Positions 37,926-47,159 of a stretch of 64,000 nt of DNA are shown piece by piece. The notes under the pieces are model-generated. The model was given only the letters and a program-made list of their open reading frames with translations. It did not search any database and was not told where the DNA came from. The stretch covers positions 477,815 to 541,814 of the forward strand of contig JADJCG010000001.1 of assembly GCA_016703335.1 (NCBI GenBank), in the 5' to 3' direction. The stretch's first letter is position 1. Each line of letters begins with the position of its first letter. The stretch is from Caulobacteraceae bacterium. Lineage in GTDB: Bacteria > Pseudomonadota > Alphaproteobacteria > Caulobacterales > Aquidulcibacteraceae. A program made the position numbers and the translations under genes.

Positions 37926-38282
37926 TTACTTCAGCGCGCCTTGCGCTTGGGCGATGAGGCCCTTGAAGGCTTCCGGCTCGTGCATGGCGATGTCGGCCAT
38001 GACCTTGCGGTCGAGCGTGATGCCGGCCTTCGTCAGACCCGCAATGAAGCGCGAGTACGTGAGGCCTTCTTCACGCACAGCCGCGTTGATGCGCACGATC
38101 CAGAGCGAGCGGAAGCTGCGCTTCTTGGCTTTGCGGTCGCGGTAGGCATAGAGACCAGCCTTCTCGACCGCGGCGTTCGCCGTGCGGAAGGTGTTCGAGC
38201 GACGGCCATAATAGCCCTTCGCCTTCTTCAGAACTTTCTTGTGGCGGGCGTGCGCAGTGACGCCCCCTTTTACGCGTGCCAT
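37926..38282 (-). CDS. rplT: 50S ribosomal protein L20
   Basis: A 118-residue L20 starting MARVKGGVTAHARHKKVLKK, basic N-terminal extension and globular end. Binds 23S rRNA early in 50S assembly. It lies 15 bases downstream of rpmI on the same strand. Confidence 0.97.
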   Translation of the reverse strand: MARVKGGVTAHARHKKVLKKAKGYYGRRSNTFRTANAAVEKAGLYAYRDRKAKKRSFRSLWIVRINAAVREEGLTYSRFIAGLTKAGITLDRKVMADIAMHEPEAFKGLIAQAQGALK

Positions 38283-38296
38283 CTATCTCACTCCGC

Positions 38297-38500
38297 TCAA
38301 TCGAGGCCGTACGGGATCCAAAGCTTGATGCGCTTTGCGTCCGGCTCGGCGAGCACAGAGGTTCCGCGGTTTTGACGGATGTACTTCGCATTATGGCTGA
38401 TCAGGCGGTGGCGCTTACCGGCGGGGCCGGCCTTCACCTTGCCTGAGGCCGTGAGCTTGAAGCGCTTCTTCACGCCGCTCTTGGTTTTCATCTTCGGCAT
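38297..38500 (-). CDS. rpmI: 50S ribosomal protein L35
   Basis: A 67-residue L35 (MPKMKTKSGVKKRFKLTASG to KLWIPYGLD) starting at ATG 38500. The longer frame upstream is not part of the protein. In many bacteria infC-rpmI-rplT is one operon; here infC is about 1.4 kb upstream with two genes between. Confidence 0.97.
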   Translation of the reverse strand: MPKMKTKSGVKKRFKLTASGKVKAGPAGKRHRLISHNAKYIRQNRGTSVLAEPDAKRIKLWIPYGLD

Positions 38501-38880
38501 TTCATCCTCATTTGGATAGGGCGTGAGGCCGAAACCCCACGCAAAAAGGATCGCCACGGCATGCCGTACAGGCCGGGCCATCCAAGAAGGCGGGGCAAAT
38601 AGCACGGGGGTTCGGGCCCCGCAATGGCCGGAAGGGTGGATTTCGCCGGCATTCCGCCGATTGGCTGCGGTCCATGACGGCCCCTCGCGAGGACCTGCCA
38701 CTTGCTAGCAGCGCGAGCATCGACGGCGTGGGTGGCCTGCGTGGGGCCGGCGACACGACCAGGTGGAGACAGCACGTGGCTTGACCGTTGGCCTTCACGC
38801 TCTTCCCACATTGCGCCGACATTTAGGCTCCCTCCCCGGGCGTGGCATGGTTAAGCTGGCGGCCAAGGTGGAGCGGACGG
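38501..38880. other. intergenic region upstream of rpmI
   Basis: 380 bases without a supported gene, expected to hold divergent promoters for rpmI-rplT (minus) and the membrane protein at 38881 (plus). No terminator or known leader motif is evident. Confidence 0.5.
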
Positions 38881-39558
38881 ATGGTGCGACAGCCCAAAGA
38901 CTTGGCCGAGGCCAAGGCGATTTTCCGGGAAGAGAAAGCCAAGGTCACCGGCTCCGTGTGGGCGATCGCCGGCTCCCGCTGGCTGATGGCGATCCTGGCG
39001 ACCTTGGTGATCGCGTTCGGCACCCACCTCGCCTTCGCGCCGACACGGCTGCCGGCAGTTGGCGGCATCAGCCTGGCGGCCGTCGGCCTGCCACCGAGTG
39101 TCGATTTCGGTTTCGCAGGTGATCAGGCCAAGCAGGCGGCGGAAGCCGCGGCGAACAGCGACGCGCGCACGCGCGCGCAAGAATTCGTCGCCGCGAACGA
39201 GGACAAGATTCCAATCTTCAACGGCGTGATGTTCGCGCTCATGCTGCTGCTTCTGTTCGGCAACATGTGGATCATGACGAAACGGCGGCCCTACTCGCAG
39301 GCTAGTTGGGCTGTGGGGGGCTTTGCCGGGGGTGGGCCTGGCGTGTGCTGCGCGGCAGTTGCGGGGTGGGGCGTTTGCGCGGGCGCGCCGGGCGCAGGGG
39401 GGGAACGCAGCATGAAAGCGGCGCGCATCAAGCGCGACGAAAGCCGAAGCGATAGCCAGGCTTCGCGCCTTCAGGCCAATCCGTCCACGGACCGGGCGAG
39501 ATCGCAACGAGCGCAAAATTGCCCCGCGGCGTTTGAACCGCCGTTGCGTCGTCATTGA
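38881..39558 (+). CDS. hypothetical two-helix membrane protein, C-terminus uncertain
   Basis: From ATG 38881 the protein (MVRQPKDLAEAKAIFREEKA) has a helix around residues 29-50, a periplasmic-looking linker, and a second helix near 120-137 (GVMFALMLLLLFGNMWIMTK). After TKRRPYSQ (about 39304) the frame becomes Gly-rich and then antisense to a lipoprotein gene, so the real end probably lies near 39310 and is obscured by an indel. The family is unknown. Confidence 0.55.
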   Translation: MVRQPKDLAEAKAIFREEKAKVTGSVWAIAGSRWLMAILATLVIAFGTHLAFAPTRLPAVGGISLAAVGLPPSVDFGFAGDQAKQAAEAAANSDARTRAQEFVAANEDKIPIFNGVMFALMLLLLFGNMWIMTKRRPYSQASWAVGGFAGGGPGVCCAAVAGWGVCAGAPGAGGERSMKAARIKRDESRSDSQASRLQANPSTDRARSQRAQNCPAAFEPPLRRH

Positions 39559-39862
39559 TCTCACGATCGCCAACGCCATCGATGTTCACGCGTAGGCGTA
39601 AACGGCCCGCCCACACGCAGCGCGCGTTTTGCGGGCAGCGGCTGTCTTCCAGCACTTCGAGCGGACGCACGCGCAGACCGTTGCCGAGGTCAGCGGTCTG
39701 GTTGATGGCGGCGATGACAACGCCTTGCTCATGCAGCGCAGCTTCGCGCTGTTCGAGATCCATCTGGATATGCTGAGGCAATGGCGTTTGCGGCCCAGGG
39801 CTGCCACCGGTGGTGGAAGCGCAGGCAGCCAGGGCGAAAGCCGCAAACAGAATAGCACGCAT
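39428..39862 (-). CDS. hypothetical lipoprotein
   Basis: A 144-residue protein with lipoprotein signal MRAILFAAFALAACASTTGG. The body has a CPQNARCVWAGRLRLRV segment with two cysteines, and ends GYRFGFRRA. Signal and codon pattern support it over the antisense frame. It lies 70 bases downstream of infC, on the same strand. Confidence 0.75.
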   Translation of the reverse strand: MRAILFAAFALAACASTTGGSPGPQTPLPQHIQMDLEQREAALHEQGVVIAAINQTADLGNGLRVRPLEVLEDSRCPQNARCVWAGRLRLRVNIDGVGDREINDDATAVQTPRGNFALVAISPGPWTDWPEGAKPGYRFGFRRA

Positions 39863-39931
39863 GGAAACGTCTCTCTCTTGTTTGCGGCGATCTAATCCGC
39901 CCTGAGCTGAATGGCGGCTGATGAACGCGCT

Positions 39932-40477
39932 TTACGAGCGCGGCGCCATCACCATGACGACCTGGCGGCCTTCGAAGCGCGGCTCGTGCTCGACTTTGGC
40001 GATGCCGTCGAGTTCGGTGCGCATACGATCAAGCAGATCCATGCCGAGGTTCGTGTGCTGCATTTCGCGACCACGGAAGCGCAGCGTGACCTTCACCTTA
40101 TCGCCTTCTTCGAAGAAGCGATGGATGGCTTTCATCTTCACTTCGTAATCATGGTCGTCGATGTTCGGACGAACCTTGATTTCTTTAAGCTCGACGCGCT
40201 TGGCTTTTTTGCGCGTCTCCGTCTTTTTCTTCTGCTCCTCGAACCGGAACTTGCCGTAGTCGAGAATTTTGCAGACAGGCGGGACGGAATTAGGAGCCAC
40301 CTCGACCAAGTCGAGGCCAGCTTCGCGGGCTGCATCAAGCGCCGCTGAGATTGGCATTTCGCCCTGCTTCTCTCCTTCTGCATCGATGAGAAGTACGCGC
40401 GGCGTTCCGCGGATATCCTCATTCACTCGCGGGCCATCCTTCGAGGGCGGCGGCGCGGCGTATGGACGTCTGGCTAT
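39932..40477 (-). CDS. infC: translation initiation factor IF-3, apparently with an ATA start
   Basis: IF-3 checks the start codon and keeps 30S subunits free. The two domains are intact (VNEDIRGTPRVLLIDAEG; VRPNIDDHDYEVKMKAI; RFRGREM). The family N-terminus IARRPYAAPPPSKDGPR begins with the isoleucine at 40477, and GGAG stands eight bases ahead. Its codon is ATA, a rare start class. infC self-regulates through such starts (AUU in E. coli). A fifteen-codon in-frame extension to 40522 is an alternative I find weaker. Confidence 0.9.
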   Translation of the reverse strand: MARRPYAAPPPSKDGPRVNEDIRGTPRVLLIDAEGEKQGEMPISAALDAAREAGLDLVEVAPNSVPPVCKILDYGKFRFEEQKKKTETRKKAKRVELKEIKVRPNIDDHDYEVKMKAIHRFFEEGDKVKVTLRFRGREMQHTNLGMDLLDRMRTELDGIAKVEHEPRFEGRQVVMVMAPRS

Positions 40478-40573
40478 CGGGCATTCTCCTGTCGCTGTTG
40501 ATAAAACGTGCGCAAGCCGCACCCTCGCGGATGCGGACTCACGCGTCTAATATTGCTTGTCATTGGCCCCGCA

Positions 40574-41208
40574 TCAAGCGGTTGCGGCGTGGCGATAGAC
40601 GCCGCAATTGCGGAGTTGGCGGTCAACCTGGTCCACCGGAAGGTCGGCAATCACCGCAGCGGTGAATTCCACTACCCGGACCGGCCACGCGGGGCCGAGA
40701 CGCCCTTGGTGGTCGAGGACAGGAAGACGAGGCACGGCGCGCCGGCGGCGGCGGCCACGTGCATCAGATCGACATCGTCGCCTACCGCGAAGGAGGCGCG
40801 CTCAGCCAGGGCGATGGACTGAAAGAGGTCAGGCCGGGTGACGAGGTTCTTGGCCCGCGGCTCGGCCTTGGCGATAGCGGCGCCGGTTGGACGCTCTTCC
40901 GAGGCGCCCAGCACCACCGGTGTGACGCCGTTATTGGCGATGCGCTTGGCCAGATCGATGTACTTCTCTTCGGGCCAACGCCGGTTGGATTCTGCATCCG
41001 AGCCGCGCGGCAGCAGCAGCACGTAAGGTCCACAGATCCCGAAATAGTCCGGCTGAAGCCGCGGCGCGTCGCGCATGGTGGCGCGCAACCACCGCTTCGC
41101 CGCGGCGAGCGCCTGAATGAATGCCTAGATGCCGCCGAGCTGGATGACCAGCACGTGCTTGGCGCTTGTATCGGCTTCTGCCTGAGCAGCTGGCTTGCGC
41201 CAGATCAT
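40574..41208 (-). pseudogene. GT9-family glycosyltransferase (heptosyltransferase-like), broken
   Basis: Starts at ATG 41208 with AGGAG ahead: MIWRKPAAQAEADTS, then HVLVIQLGGI followed by an in-frame TAG, then AFIQALAAAKRW. About 130 residues normal for GT9 are missing before APRLQPDYFGICGPYVLLLP. The C-terminal donor region (RGSDAESNRRWPEEKY) is good. A last shift near 40690 leads into VVEFTAAVIADLPVDQ and the stop at 40574. Taken as read it cannot make an active transferase. It directly follows the GT4 gene. Confidence 0.7.
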
Positions 41209-41218
41209 TCCACTTCTC

Positions 41219-42499
41219 CTAGAGCACCGGTTGAGCGGGCGCTTTCGCAGCTTTGCGTGAGTCCGCTTGGCTGAGAACCCGTTGGTAAACCGCTAATGTG
41301 GCCGATTGCAGGGCAGTTTTTGAATAGAGCGCACGCACGCGCTCCTGCCCTTTTCGTCCCATGTCAGTGCGTTTTTCCGCTCCCGCATCGATCATTCGTT
41401 CAATGGCGCCGCAGAGCGGACCCGCCGCGCCCGCAGGCACGAGGAAACCGGTTTGGCCTTCGACGACCGTTTCGGTGTAGCCGCCAAGGTTGGAGGCAAT
41501 CACCGGAACGCCCATCGCTTCAGCTTCGACGGCGCCGCGTCCGAAGGCTTCAGGCTCAATGACGGGAAACACCGCCATGTCTGAAGCTGCGAACGCCAGA
41601 GGCATCTGCCTCAGGTGACCGACGAGCGAAACAACGTCTTGCAGTGCTGCAGCTTTAATCGCGGAAAGCATTTCCTGCGTGTAAGCGCGGCGGCCCTGAT
41701 CGTCGCCTGCGATGATGATTTTGACCGCATTGGGGCGACGTTCGTTCAGCATCCGCGCCGCTTCGATCAGAACCATCTGACCTTTCCATCGCGTAAGACG
41801 CGCGGGAACAAGTATGACGCATTGGCTAGAGCTAACGCCCCATTTTACGCGCAACGCCGCGATGTCGTCGGCGGCGATCTTTTCAGGATTGAACACGTCG
41901 AGATCAACGCCGCGCGGAATGGCCGTGACGCGCTCAGGCATCACGTCGTGATTGGCGAGCACGTGTTCGCGTGTGAATTCGGAATTGGCGATGATCGCAT
42001 CACCGCGCGCCATCACTGAATTGTAGAACGTCTTCAACGGTGACTTCGCGTTGTAGATGCCGTGATACGTCGTCACGAACGGCACGCGCGCCATACGCGC
42101 CGCAAGCAATGCGCTCCACGCTGGCGCACGCGAGCGCGCATGAATGATCTGCACATTCCGTTCGCGCGCGATCTTCGCGAGTTTGAACGCATTGGCGATG
42201 AGCGTAATCGGATTTTTCGAAGCCGCGGGAATGCGGATCAATTCGCCGCCGGCCGTCTTGAGGTCCGGCTCAAGACGACCGCCGGCGGTGGCAACCAAAG
42301 CGAGCCCCCCGGCGCGGCTGATTGCTTCCGCAATTTCAAGCGTAGTCCTCTCGACCCCGCCAGCGTTCAGCTCAGGGGTTACTTGCAGAACTGTCAGGTT
42401 GTGACCTTCTTGCAATGCTCGCCGTTTGCCCGTTGCCCGCCCGTCTCGGCTAAACCGATGTTTGATAACGGTTTTGCTTAACAAGGCGCTTAGATTCAT
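41219..42499 (-). CDS. GT4-family glycosyltransferase
   Basis: A GT-B fold enzyme, about 426 residues from ATG 42499 (a longer frame to 42598 exists but lacks family support). N-domain VLQVTPELNAGGVERTTLEI; C-domain LVPARLTRWKGQMVLIEA and the nucleotide-sugar motif PEAFGRGAVEAEAMGVPVIA. Probably builds cell-surface polysaccharide or LPS core, together with the neighbouring GT9. It is divergent from an alpha/beta hydrolase. Confidence 0.87.
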   Translation of the reverse strand: MNLSALLSKTVIKHRFSRDGRATGKRRALQEGHNLTVLQVTPELNAGGVERTTLEIAEAISRAGGLALVATAGGRLEPDLKTAGGELIRIPAASKNPITLIANAFKLAKIARERNVQIIHARSRAPAWSALLAARMARVPFVTTYHGIYNAKSPLKTFYNSVMARGDAIIANSEFTREHVLANHDVMPERVTAIPRGVDLDVFNPEKIAADDIAALRVKWGVSSSQCVILVPARLTRWKGQMVLIEAARMLNERRPNAVKIIIAGDDQGRRAYTQEMLSAIKAAALQDVVSLVGHLRQMPLAFAASDMAVFPVIEPEAFGRGAVEAEAMGVPVIASNLGGYTETVVEGQTGFLVPAGAAGPLCGAIERMIDAGAEKRTDMGRKGQERVRALYSKTALQSATLAVYQRVLSQADSRKAAKAPAQPVL

Positions 42500-42553
42500 T
42501 AAACGCGCGTAGCTGCGTGCGTTTTCCTCGCCCGCGCTGCCCGGAGTAGAGCG

Positions 42554-43315
42554 ATGCCCTTCGGCCAAATCGAGGCCCTTCCGCACCAAGGTGTGCAAAT
42601 TGCCTACGAGCGCATCGAGGGCGCCGGGCCGACGTTCGTCTGGCTAGGCGGCTTCAAGTCCGACATGGCCGGCACGAAGGCGCAGACGCTCGCGGATTGG
42701 GCCGCCCACGCCGGCCAAGGCCTTGTTCGCTTTGATTATTCTGGACACGGCGCCTCGGGCGGCAAGTTCGAGGACGGCTCGATCTCGCGCTGGCTCGGCG
42801 ACACGCTGGCCGTATTGGATCAGCTGACGAGCGGCCCACTCGTGCTGGTCGGCTCATCGATGGGCGGCTGGCTCTCGCTGCTGGCGGCGCGCGCACGGCC
42901 TGACCGGGTCGCCGCCCTCCTCCTGATCGCACCGGCGACCGACTTCACCGAGCGGCTCATGTGGCCAGGGTTCAGCCCTGAACAACAGCAGCGGCTCATG
43001 GCCGATGGGCGGCTCGAACTGCCCTCCGCCTACGCGCCTGAGCCGACCATCATCACGCGCGAAATGGTCGAGGACGGGCGGCGCAATCTGGTTATGGACG
43101 CCCCCTTCCCATTCGATGGCATCGTGCGGATTTTGGCGGGCGGCAAGGATCCGGACGTGCCGATCGATCACGTATTGGCGCTGCTCCCCGTGCTGCAGAC
43201 GCAGGACATCATGCTGCACCGCATCCCAGACGGCGATCACAGGCTTTCACGGCCGCAAGATTTGCGGCAGCTCGTCGTCATGGCGTCAGAGCTGCGCCTT
43301 CGGCTCGCGCGCTGA
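42554..43315 (+). CDS. alpha/beta hydrolase (ABHD10-like)
   Basis: A 253-residue hydrolase with nucleophile GSSMGGW (Ser near residue 99), oxyanion WLGGFKSDM and C-terminal histidine in GDHRLSRPQD. The pattern RFDYSGHGASGG is typical of the palmitoyl-thioesterase/ABHD10-like group. Substrate unknown. Confidence 0.85.
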   Translation: MPFGQIEALPHQGVQIAYERIEGAGPTFVWLGGFKSDMAGTKAQTLADWAAHAGQGLVRFDYSGHGASGGKFEDGSISRWLGDTLAVLDQLTSGPLVLVGSSMGGWLSLLAARARPDRVAALLLIAPATDFTERLMWPGFSPEQQQRLMADGRLELPSAYAPEPTIITREMVEDGRRNLVMDAPFPFDGIVRILAGGKDPDVPIDHVLALLPVLQTQDIMLHRIPDGDHRLSRPQDLRQLVVMASELRLRLAR

Positions 43316-43393
43316 GCGAACGGCTTGGATTTGGCCAACTATTGAGGCATCGGTTGACAGTCCTTCGAGGGGACCTGCGGGAGAAACAGTTTG

Positions 43394-44068
43394 ATGTCGA
43401 TAGTCGCCGCCCTGCTCGTGCCGCTCATGCTGGCGCAAACGTCCGCAGCACCCGCAGGCGGCGCGACCGCTGAGCGCTTTGCACAATGCGTGGCGCTGAT
43501 CGATGAGAACCCGGCGCGCGCGTACGAAGAAGGCATGGCTTGGGCCGCCGAGGCGCAGTCGATGAGCGCGTATCGTTGCGCCGCCATGGGGCTGATTGCG
43601 CAGAACCGGTTCGAAGAAGGTGCGCGCCGTCTGCAATCGCTGGCCAGCGCCGTGAACCCTGAAAATACGGGCCTGCGCGTCGAGCTTTGGTCGCAAGCCG
43701 GCAATGCGTGGCTGCTGGCGCGCGAGCCCGGCCAGGCGCGTAGCAACTTCACACGCGCGATCACGACGATGCAAAGCGATCCGCAGCAATTGCCTGAACT
43801 GCTGATCGACCGCTCGATTGCGTATGCCATGGAACGCGAATGGCGCCTCGCGGAAGAAGATCTCTCCCGCTCACTCGACATTCGCCCCGAGAACGCAACA
43901 GCGCTGCGCCTGCGCGCCGCCGCACGCATGAACCAGCGCTCGTTCGAACTGGCGGAAGCCGATGCGCGCGCCGCCATCCGGCTTGAGCCCACGAACCAGG
44001 AAAACACACTGGTGCTGGGCGACGTGCTTGAAAGCATCCGCACCGGCGCGCCTTACGAACGCCCGTAA
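43394..44068 (+). CDS. TPR repeat protein, secreted
   Basis: A 224-residue protein with signal-like MSIVAALLVPLMLAQTSAAP and several TPR units (for example AGNAWLLAREPGQARSNFTR and EEDLSRSLDIRPENATALRL). Likely periplasmic scaffold. Start ATG 43394 has GGGAGAAA upstream. Confidence 0.8.
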   Translation: MSIVAALLVPLMLAQTSAAPAGGATAERFAQCVALIDENPARAYEEGMAWAAEAQSMSAYRCAAMGLIAQNRFEEGARRLQSLASAVNPENTGLRVELWSQAGNAWLLAREPGQARSNFTRAITTMQSDPQQLPELLIDRSIAYAMEREWRLAEEDLSRSLDIRPENATALRLRAAARMNQRSFELAEADARAAIRLEPTNQENTLVLGDVLESIRTGAPYERP

Positions 44069-44149
44069 CGCACGTTTCGTTTTTCCGCGACGGATTGCGT
44101 CACTGGCAGCGTTTGACTATCCGTGAGGGTCCCTTTGCGGGAGGCAAAC

Positions 44150-44530
44150 GTGAATATCAAAGCAGTTCTAGCAAGCGCGTTAGTGATGGTTGCTGCGTGC
44201 GCGACGCCGGCAGCGGCGTGGACACAAATCGGCGTGCGCGAAGTGCGTGATCGCACCGACCGTGACGTTGTCATGGTCGAAGGTCCGCGCAGCTTCGAGC
44301 GCATCAAGCTCTGCGTCTATCGCAACCCGGTGCACTTCTACGATCTCGACGTGTTTTACCGGAATGGCGGCCATCAAGACGTCTCCGTCCGTCAGCGCAT
44401 CAATCCAGGCGAATGCACACGCGTCATCGATCTCAACGGCGATGATCGCAACATCACGCGCATCGCGATGGTCTACGAAGAAACCAGCTTCCGCCGCCGC
44501 ACCGCGACGGTGCGCGTGTTCGGCGAATAG
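44150..44530 (+). CDS. DUF2541-like secreted protein
   Basis: Starts at GTG 44150 after GGGAGGCAAAC. Signal peptide MNIKAVLASALVMVAACATP with AAA-W cleavage; mature part WTQIGVREVRDRTDRDVVMV, HQDVSVRQRINPGECTRVID and ATVRVFGE resembles DUF2541 (YaaX/YjfY-type) proteins. The role is unknown. Confidence 0.65.
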   Translation: MNIKAVLASALVMVAACATPAAAWTQIGVREVRDRTDRDVVMVEGPRSFERIKLCVYRNPVHFYDLDVFYRNGGHQDVSVRQRINPGECTRVIDLNGDDRNITRIAMVYEETSFRRRTATVRVFGE

Positions 44531-45035
44531 CTAGTGCGGAATAGCGTCCGCGTTGGGAGCGGCTGCGATCTGACGCAGGTCCCAGCCCCCCGCGGATGTT
44601 GTCCACCTTCCAGCGATCATCTTCCCAGATGAGATCGTAGACGATGTTCGTCTGCGTCGTTGTGGCGTTGTTGAAACGCGCGCGCACAACCGCGTGGCTG
44701 CCTTCGCTAATGGCTTCATTGGCGACGTCGAGATTGCTGAGCTGATAGTCCTGCGCGCCGATAATCGGATCGAAATCGAGGATCGGTTCGTTGATCTGCT
44801 CTGAGCGCTGGCTCATCGCGGCAAGCAGCGTCGATAGGCCGTTCGACCACGGCGCCTGCTCTTGGAATGACGGAAACTCCGCGTCCGGCGTCATGTAACG
44901 ATCATAGAGCGGACGGATCACGGCGGCCGGATCGGTGGCAGCACGCGCGGGCGCTTCGTCTTGGCTCTGTTGTGGCGGCGTACACGCGGCGAGCGCCGCA
45001 GCGCCCAAAGCCAACATCAGTTCACGTCTACGCAT
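44531..45035 (-). CDS. DUF3828-like lipoprotein, frameshifted near the end
   Basis: Lipoprotein signal MRRRELMLALGAAALAACTP, then a 130-residue domain (PLYDRYMTPDAEFPSF; NIVYDLIWEDDRWKVDNIRG). At a run of Gs (about 44588) the frame slips; the corrected end is GWDLRQIAAAPNADAIPH, stopping at 44531 back-to-back with the DUF2541 gene. Uncorrected, it reads about 45 extra codons antisense. Confidence 0.65.
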
Positions 45036-45090
45036 CCCCGCCTCCTCGTATGGCGCGAGATAAGCGCAAACGGATCGCCCGCGCTAGGTG

Positions 45091-45597
45091 CTAGCTTCGC
45101 ACCCAGCCCACGGCTGGATCGTTGAAGTCGACGACATCCCCCAGCTCATACACGTTGCGATAGCCGTAGCCGTAAAGGTTGATGAAGGTCTGGATGTTGA
45201 GCGCCAGCTCAACACGCTTCAACACGACCGGTTGCGCGTTGTTGGAAAAGTTGTTGTTGCAATAGATCAGGATGCGGACGTTCGGATCGCGCAACGCGCC
45301 GCTCAAGCTTTGATCTGTGAAGTCCGTGAACGGCAGATTGATCGCGCCGTCGATGTGGCCATCGGCGTATGCGCCTGCAGAGCGGGCATCGAGCACAATC
45401 GTGTTGGGCTCGCGCGCCATGCGCTGGAAGTCAGCCAGCGTGACAAGCCGGTTTTCGCGATACGCTTCGACTTCACGCGTCAGGTCGCGGAAGCCGCTAT
45501 AATTGATCTGCGCTGACGTTTCGGCCTGCGTGTTTTCTTGCGCCAACGCGCTTGCTGAAATCAGACCAACGGCGAAAGCCAACAGCACGGCGCGCAT
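45091..45597 (-). CDS. periplasmic rhodanese-like protein
   Basis: 168 residues, signal peptide MRAVLLAFAVGLISASALAQ, one rhodanese domain with VLDARSAGAYADGHIDGAIN and the active-site cysteine in ILIYCNNNFSNN. Sulfur transfer or redox signalling is likely but the acceptor is unknown. Confidence 0.85.
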   Translation of the reverse strand: MRAVLLAFAVGLISASALAQENTQAETSAQINYSGFRDLTREVEAYRENRLVTLADFQRMAREPNTIVLDARSAGAYADGHIDGAINLPFTDFTDQSLSGALRDPNVRILIYCNNNFSNNAQPVVLKRVELALNIQTFINLYGYGYRNVYELGDVVDFNDPAVGWVRS

Positions 45598-45678
45598 CGC
45601 AAATCTCCTCCCGAGGGAGGCTAAGCGCGTTTGTGATCGAAGCGCCTCCCCTGTTCATGGGGCGCGCGGTTTGGGTTC

Positions 45679-45954
45679 TTATTGCGGCGTGCTGGCGATC
45701 ATTGCGAGGAGATAGGGCGCGCCAACAGTGATGAGTCCGCCGATCAGCAACCCCACCGGCATACCCATCAAAGCGCCGACATAGCCATTGCCGAGCCGCT
45801 CACCCCAATCGAGGCCGCGTCCGCCCAAGCGGATCAAAAAGCCCAAGGCGCCGCCGATCAGTCCGCCCATGCCGCCGTAATTCCAGCCGAGCACGCAGAG
45901 CGCGATCATGCCTGCGAACGCCGCAAGGGCGAGCAACAGCCTCAATCCGTTCAA
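45679..45954 (-). CDS. Gly-rich small membrane protein
   Basis: 91 residues with a first helix (RLLLALAAFAGMIALCVLGW), a GGxGGLIGGALGFLIRLGG glycine-zipper-like helix and a third helix near the end. No family is recognised. Confidence 0.65.
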   Translation of the reverse strand: MNGLRLLLALAAFAGMIALCVLGWNYGGMGGLIGGALGFLIRLGGRGLDWGERLGNGYVGALMGMPVGLLIGGLITVGAPYLLAMIASTPQ

Positions 45955-46056
45955 GCAGGATTTCTCCCTTGCGAGTTGGCCGGTCGGCCGTGTCCCCGCA
46001 GACTCCTTTGGCTTGTGTCCCCCTCCGAACGCAAGCGTCAGAGGCGCCGCAGGCGT

Positions 46057-47076
46057 CTAGAGGCGCTGTTCTGGCGGATGGACGCCGCCATTTGGGACCG
46101 GACCGGGCGCCGGCGCCACACGTCGGGCCAAGGCATCGCGCTGAGCCGAGGCGCCGATCAAGCCAAGCTCTTGGGGCGTCAGCACCAGAAGTTGTCCAGA
46201 CGCTGCCAACGCCTCAGCGATGTTTTGGCGCGTTTGCATCTCCATCACCGCAAGCAGCGCCGAGAGCGCGGCAGGATCGCGGTTTTTGAACACGTCGGCC
46301 AATTGGTCGATCTGCTGAGGACGCAAAGTCAGCACGCCGGCGGCGCGAGCGAGCGCGCGGGCGGCGGCGTGCTGTTCTGGCGTTGCGTTGGCGGGCAACG
46401 GCGGGCCGCTGATTGCGATAGCTGGTACGGCAAATTCGTCGGGCTGCGTGTAGGTGAAGTTCGCTGTGTGGAAGCGCACGCCAAGCGCCATGCCCTTTTC
46501 GCCCGCCTCATCGCCCTCTTCTTCGTCACGGCGCAAACGCTCGATTGCACCACGTTCGACTTCTTGGAGAGAAGCGCGCAAGTCCTCGTCGTTACGCTTA
46601 CCGATTTCTGCACGGAAGGCGCTTTGAATGCGGCTTTCCACGGCGAGCGAGAATTCTTGGATCTCGTAGACGTGCTTCAACAAATCGCGGTTCAAGCTGA
46701 ATTGCACGCGCGCTTCGACGATAACTTTGTGCGAGTCCGCGGTCACCGCGTCGAAAGGCAACGGCGCGCAATAGTGCGGGCGCAGATTGATCGCGCCGGT
46801 GCGCGGATCCAGCAGCTTCACGAGTACGCCGCCCGCCAGTTGCGGATCGAGCGCGACGAATTCAATGTGCGGCGCTGTCGGGCCGCGCACGACGCTCTCT
46901 TCCCAATCCCAGAGCACGACCTTGCCATCGAGCGCACGGCGGAAACCGCGTTCGTCCTGCGTCATGTAGGTGAGGTCGTAGCGGGCCTCGTAGTAGCGCC
47001 GCCAAATGTAGATGATCGCCGCGAGGACGATCACGCCAACCAGCGCAGCAACGGCAATCATCAACGCCAACGACAT
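46057..47076 (-). CDS. SPFH/Band 7 domain membrane protein
   Basis: 339 residues: N-terminal helix (SLALMIAVAALVGVIVLAAI), an SPFH domain (residues about 60-200, including SHKVIVEARVQFSLNRDLLK), and a Pro-rich C-terminus. Such stomatin/flotillin-like proteins organise membrane microdomains or control proteases. A large plus-strand frame opposite it is a shadow. Confidence 0.8.
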   Translation of the reverse strand: MSLALMIAVAALVGVIVLAAIIYIWRRYYEARYDLTYMTQDERGFRRALDGKVVLWDWEESVVRGPTAPHIEFVALDPQLAGGVLVKLLDPRTGAINLRPHYCAPLPFDAVTADSHKVIVEARVQFSLNRDLLKHVYEIQEFSLAVESRIQSAFRAEIGKRNDEDLRASLQEVERGAIERLRRDEEEGDEAGEKGMALGVRFHTANFTYTQPDEFAVPAIAISGPPLPANATPEQHAAARALARAAGVLTLRPQQIDQLADVFKNRDPAALSALLAVMEMQTRQNIAEALAASGQLLVLTPQELGLIGASAQRDALARRVAPAPGPVPNGGVHPPEQRL

Positions 47077-47159
47077 GGCGAACCCCGCTTATTGTGACAG
47101 CAGAATGAGCCTAGCCCACCCGGGAACCGGTTGCAGCCCCATGCGCGCGATGGCGCGAA

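Noticed and set aside
45682..47097. 471-codon plus-strand frame
   Set aside because: Antisense to the SPFH protein and the Gly-rich membrane protein, both with clear signals; no ribosome site.
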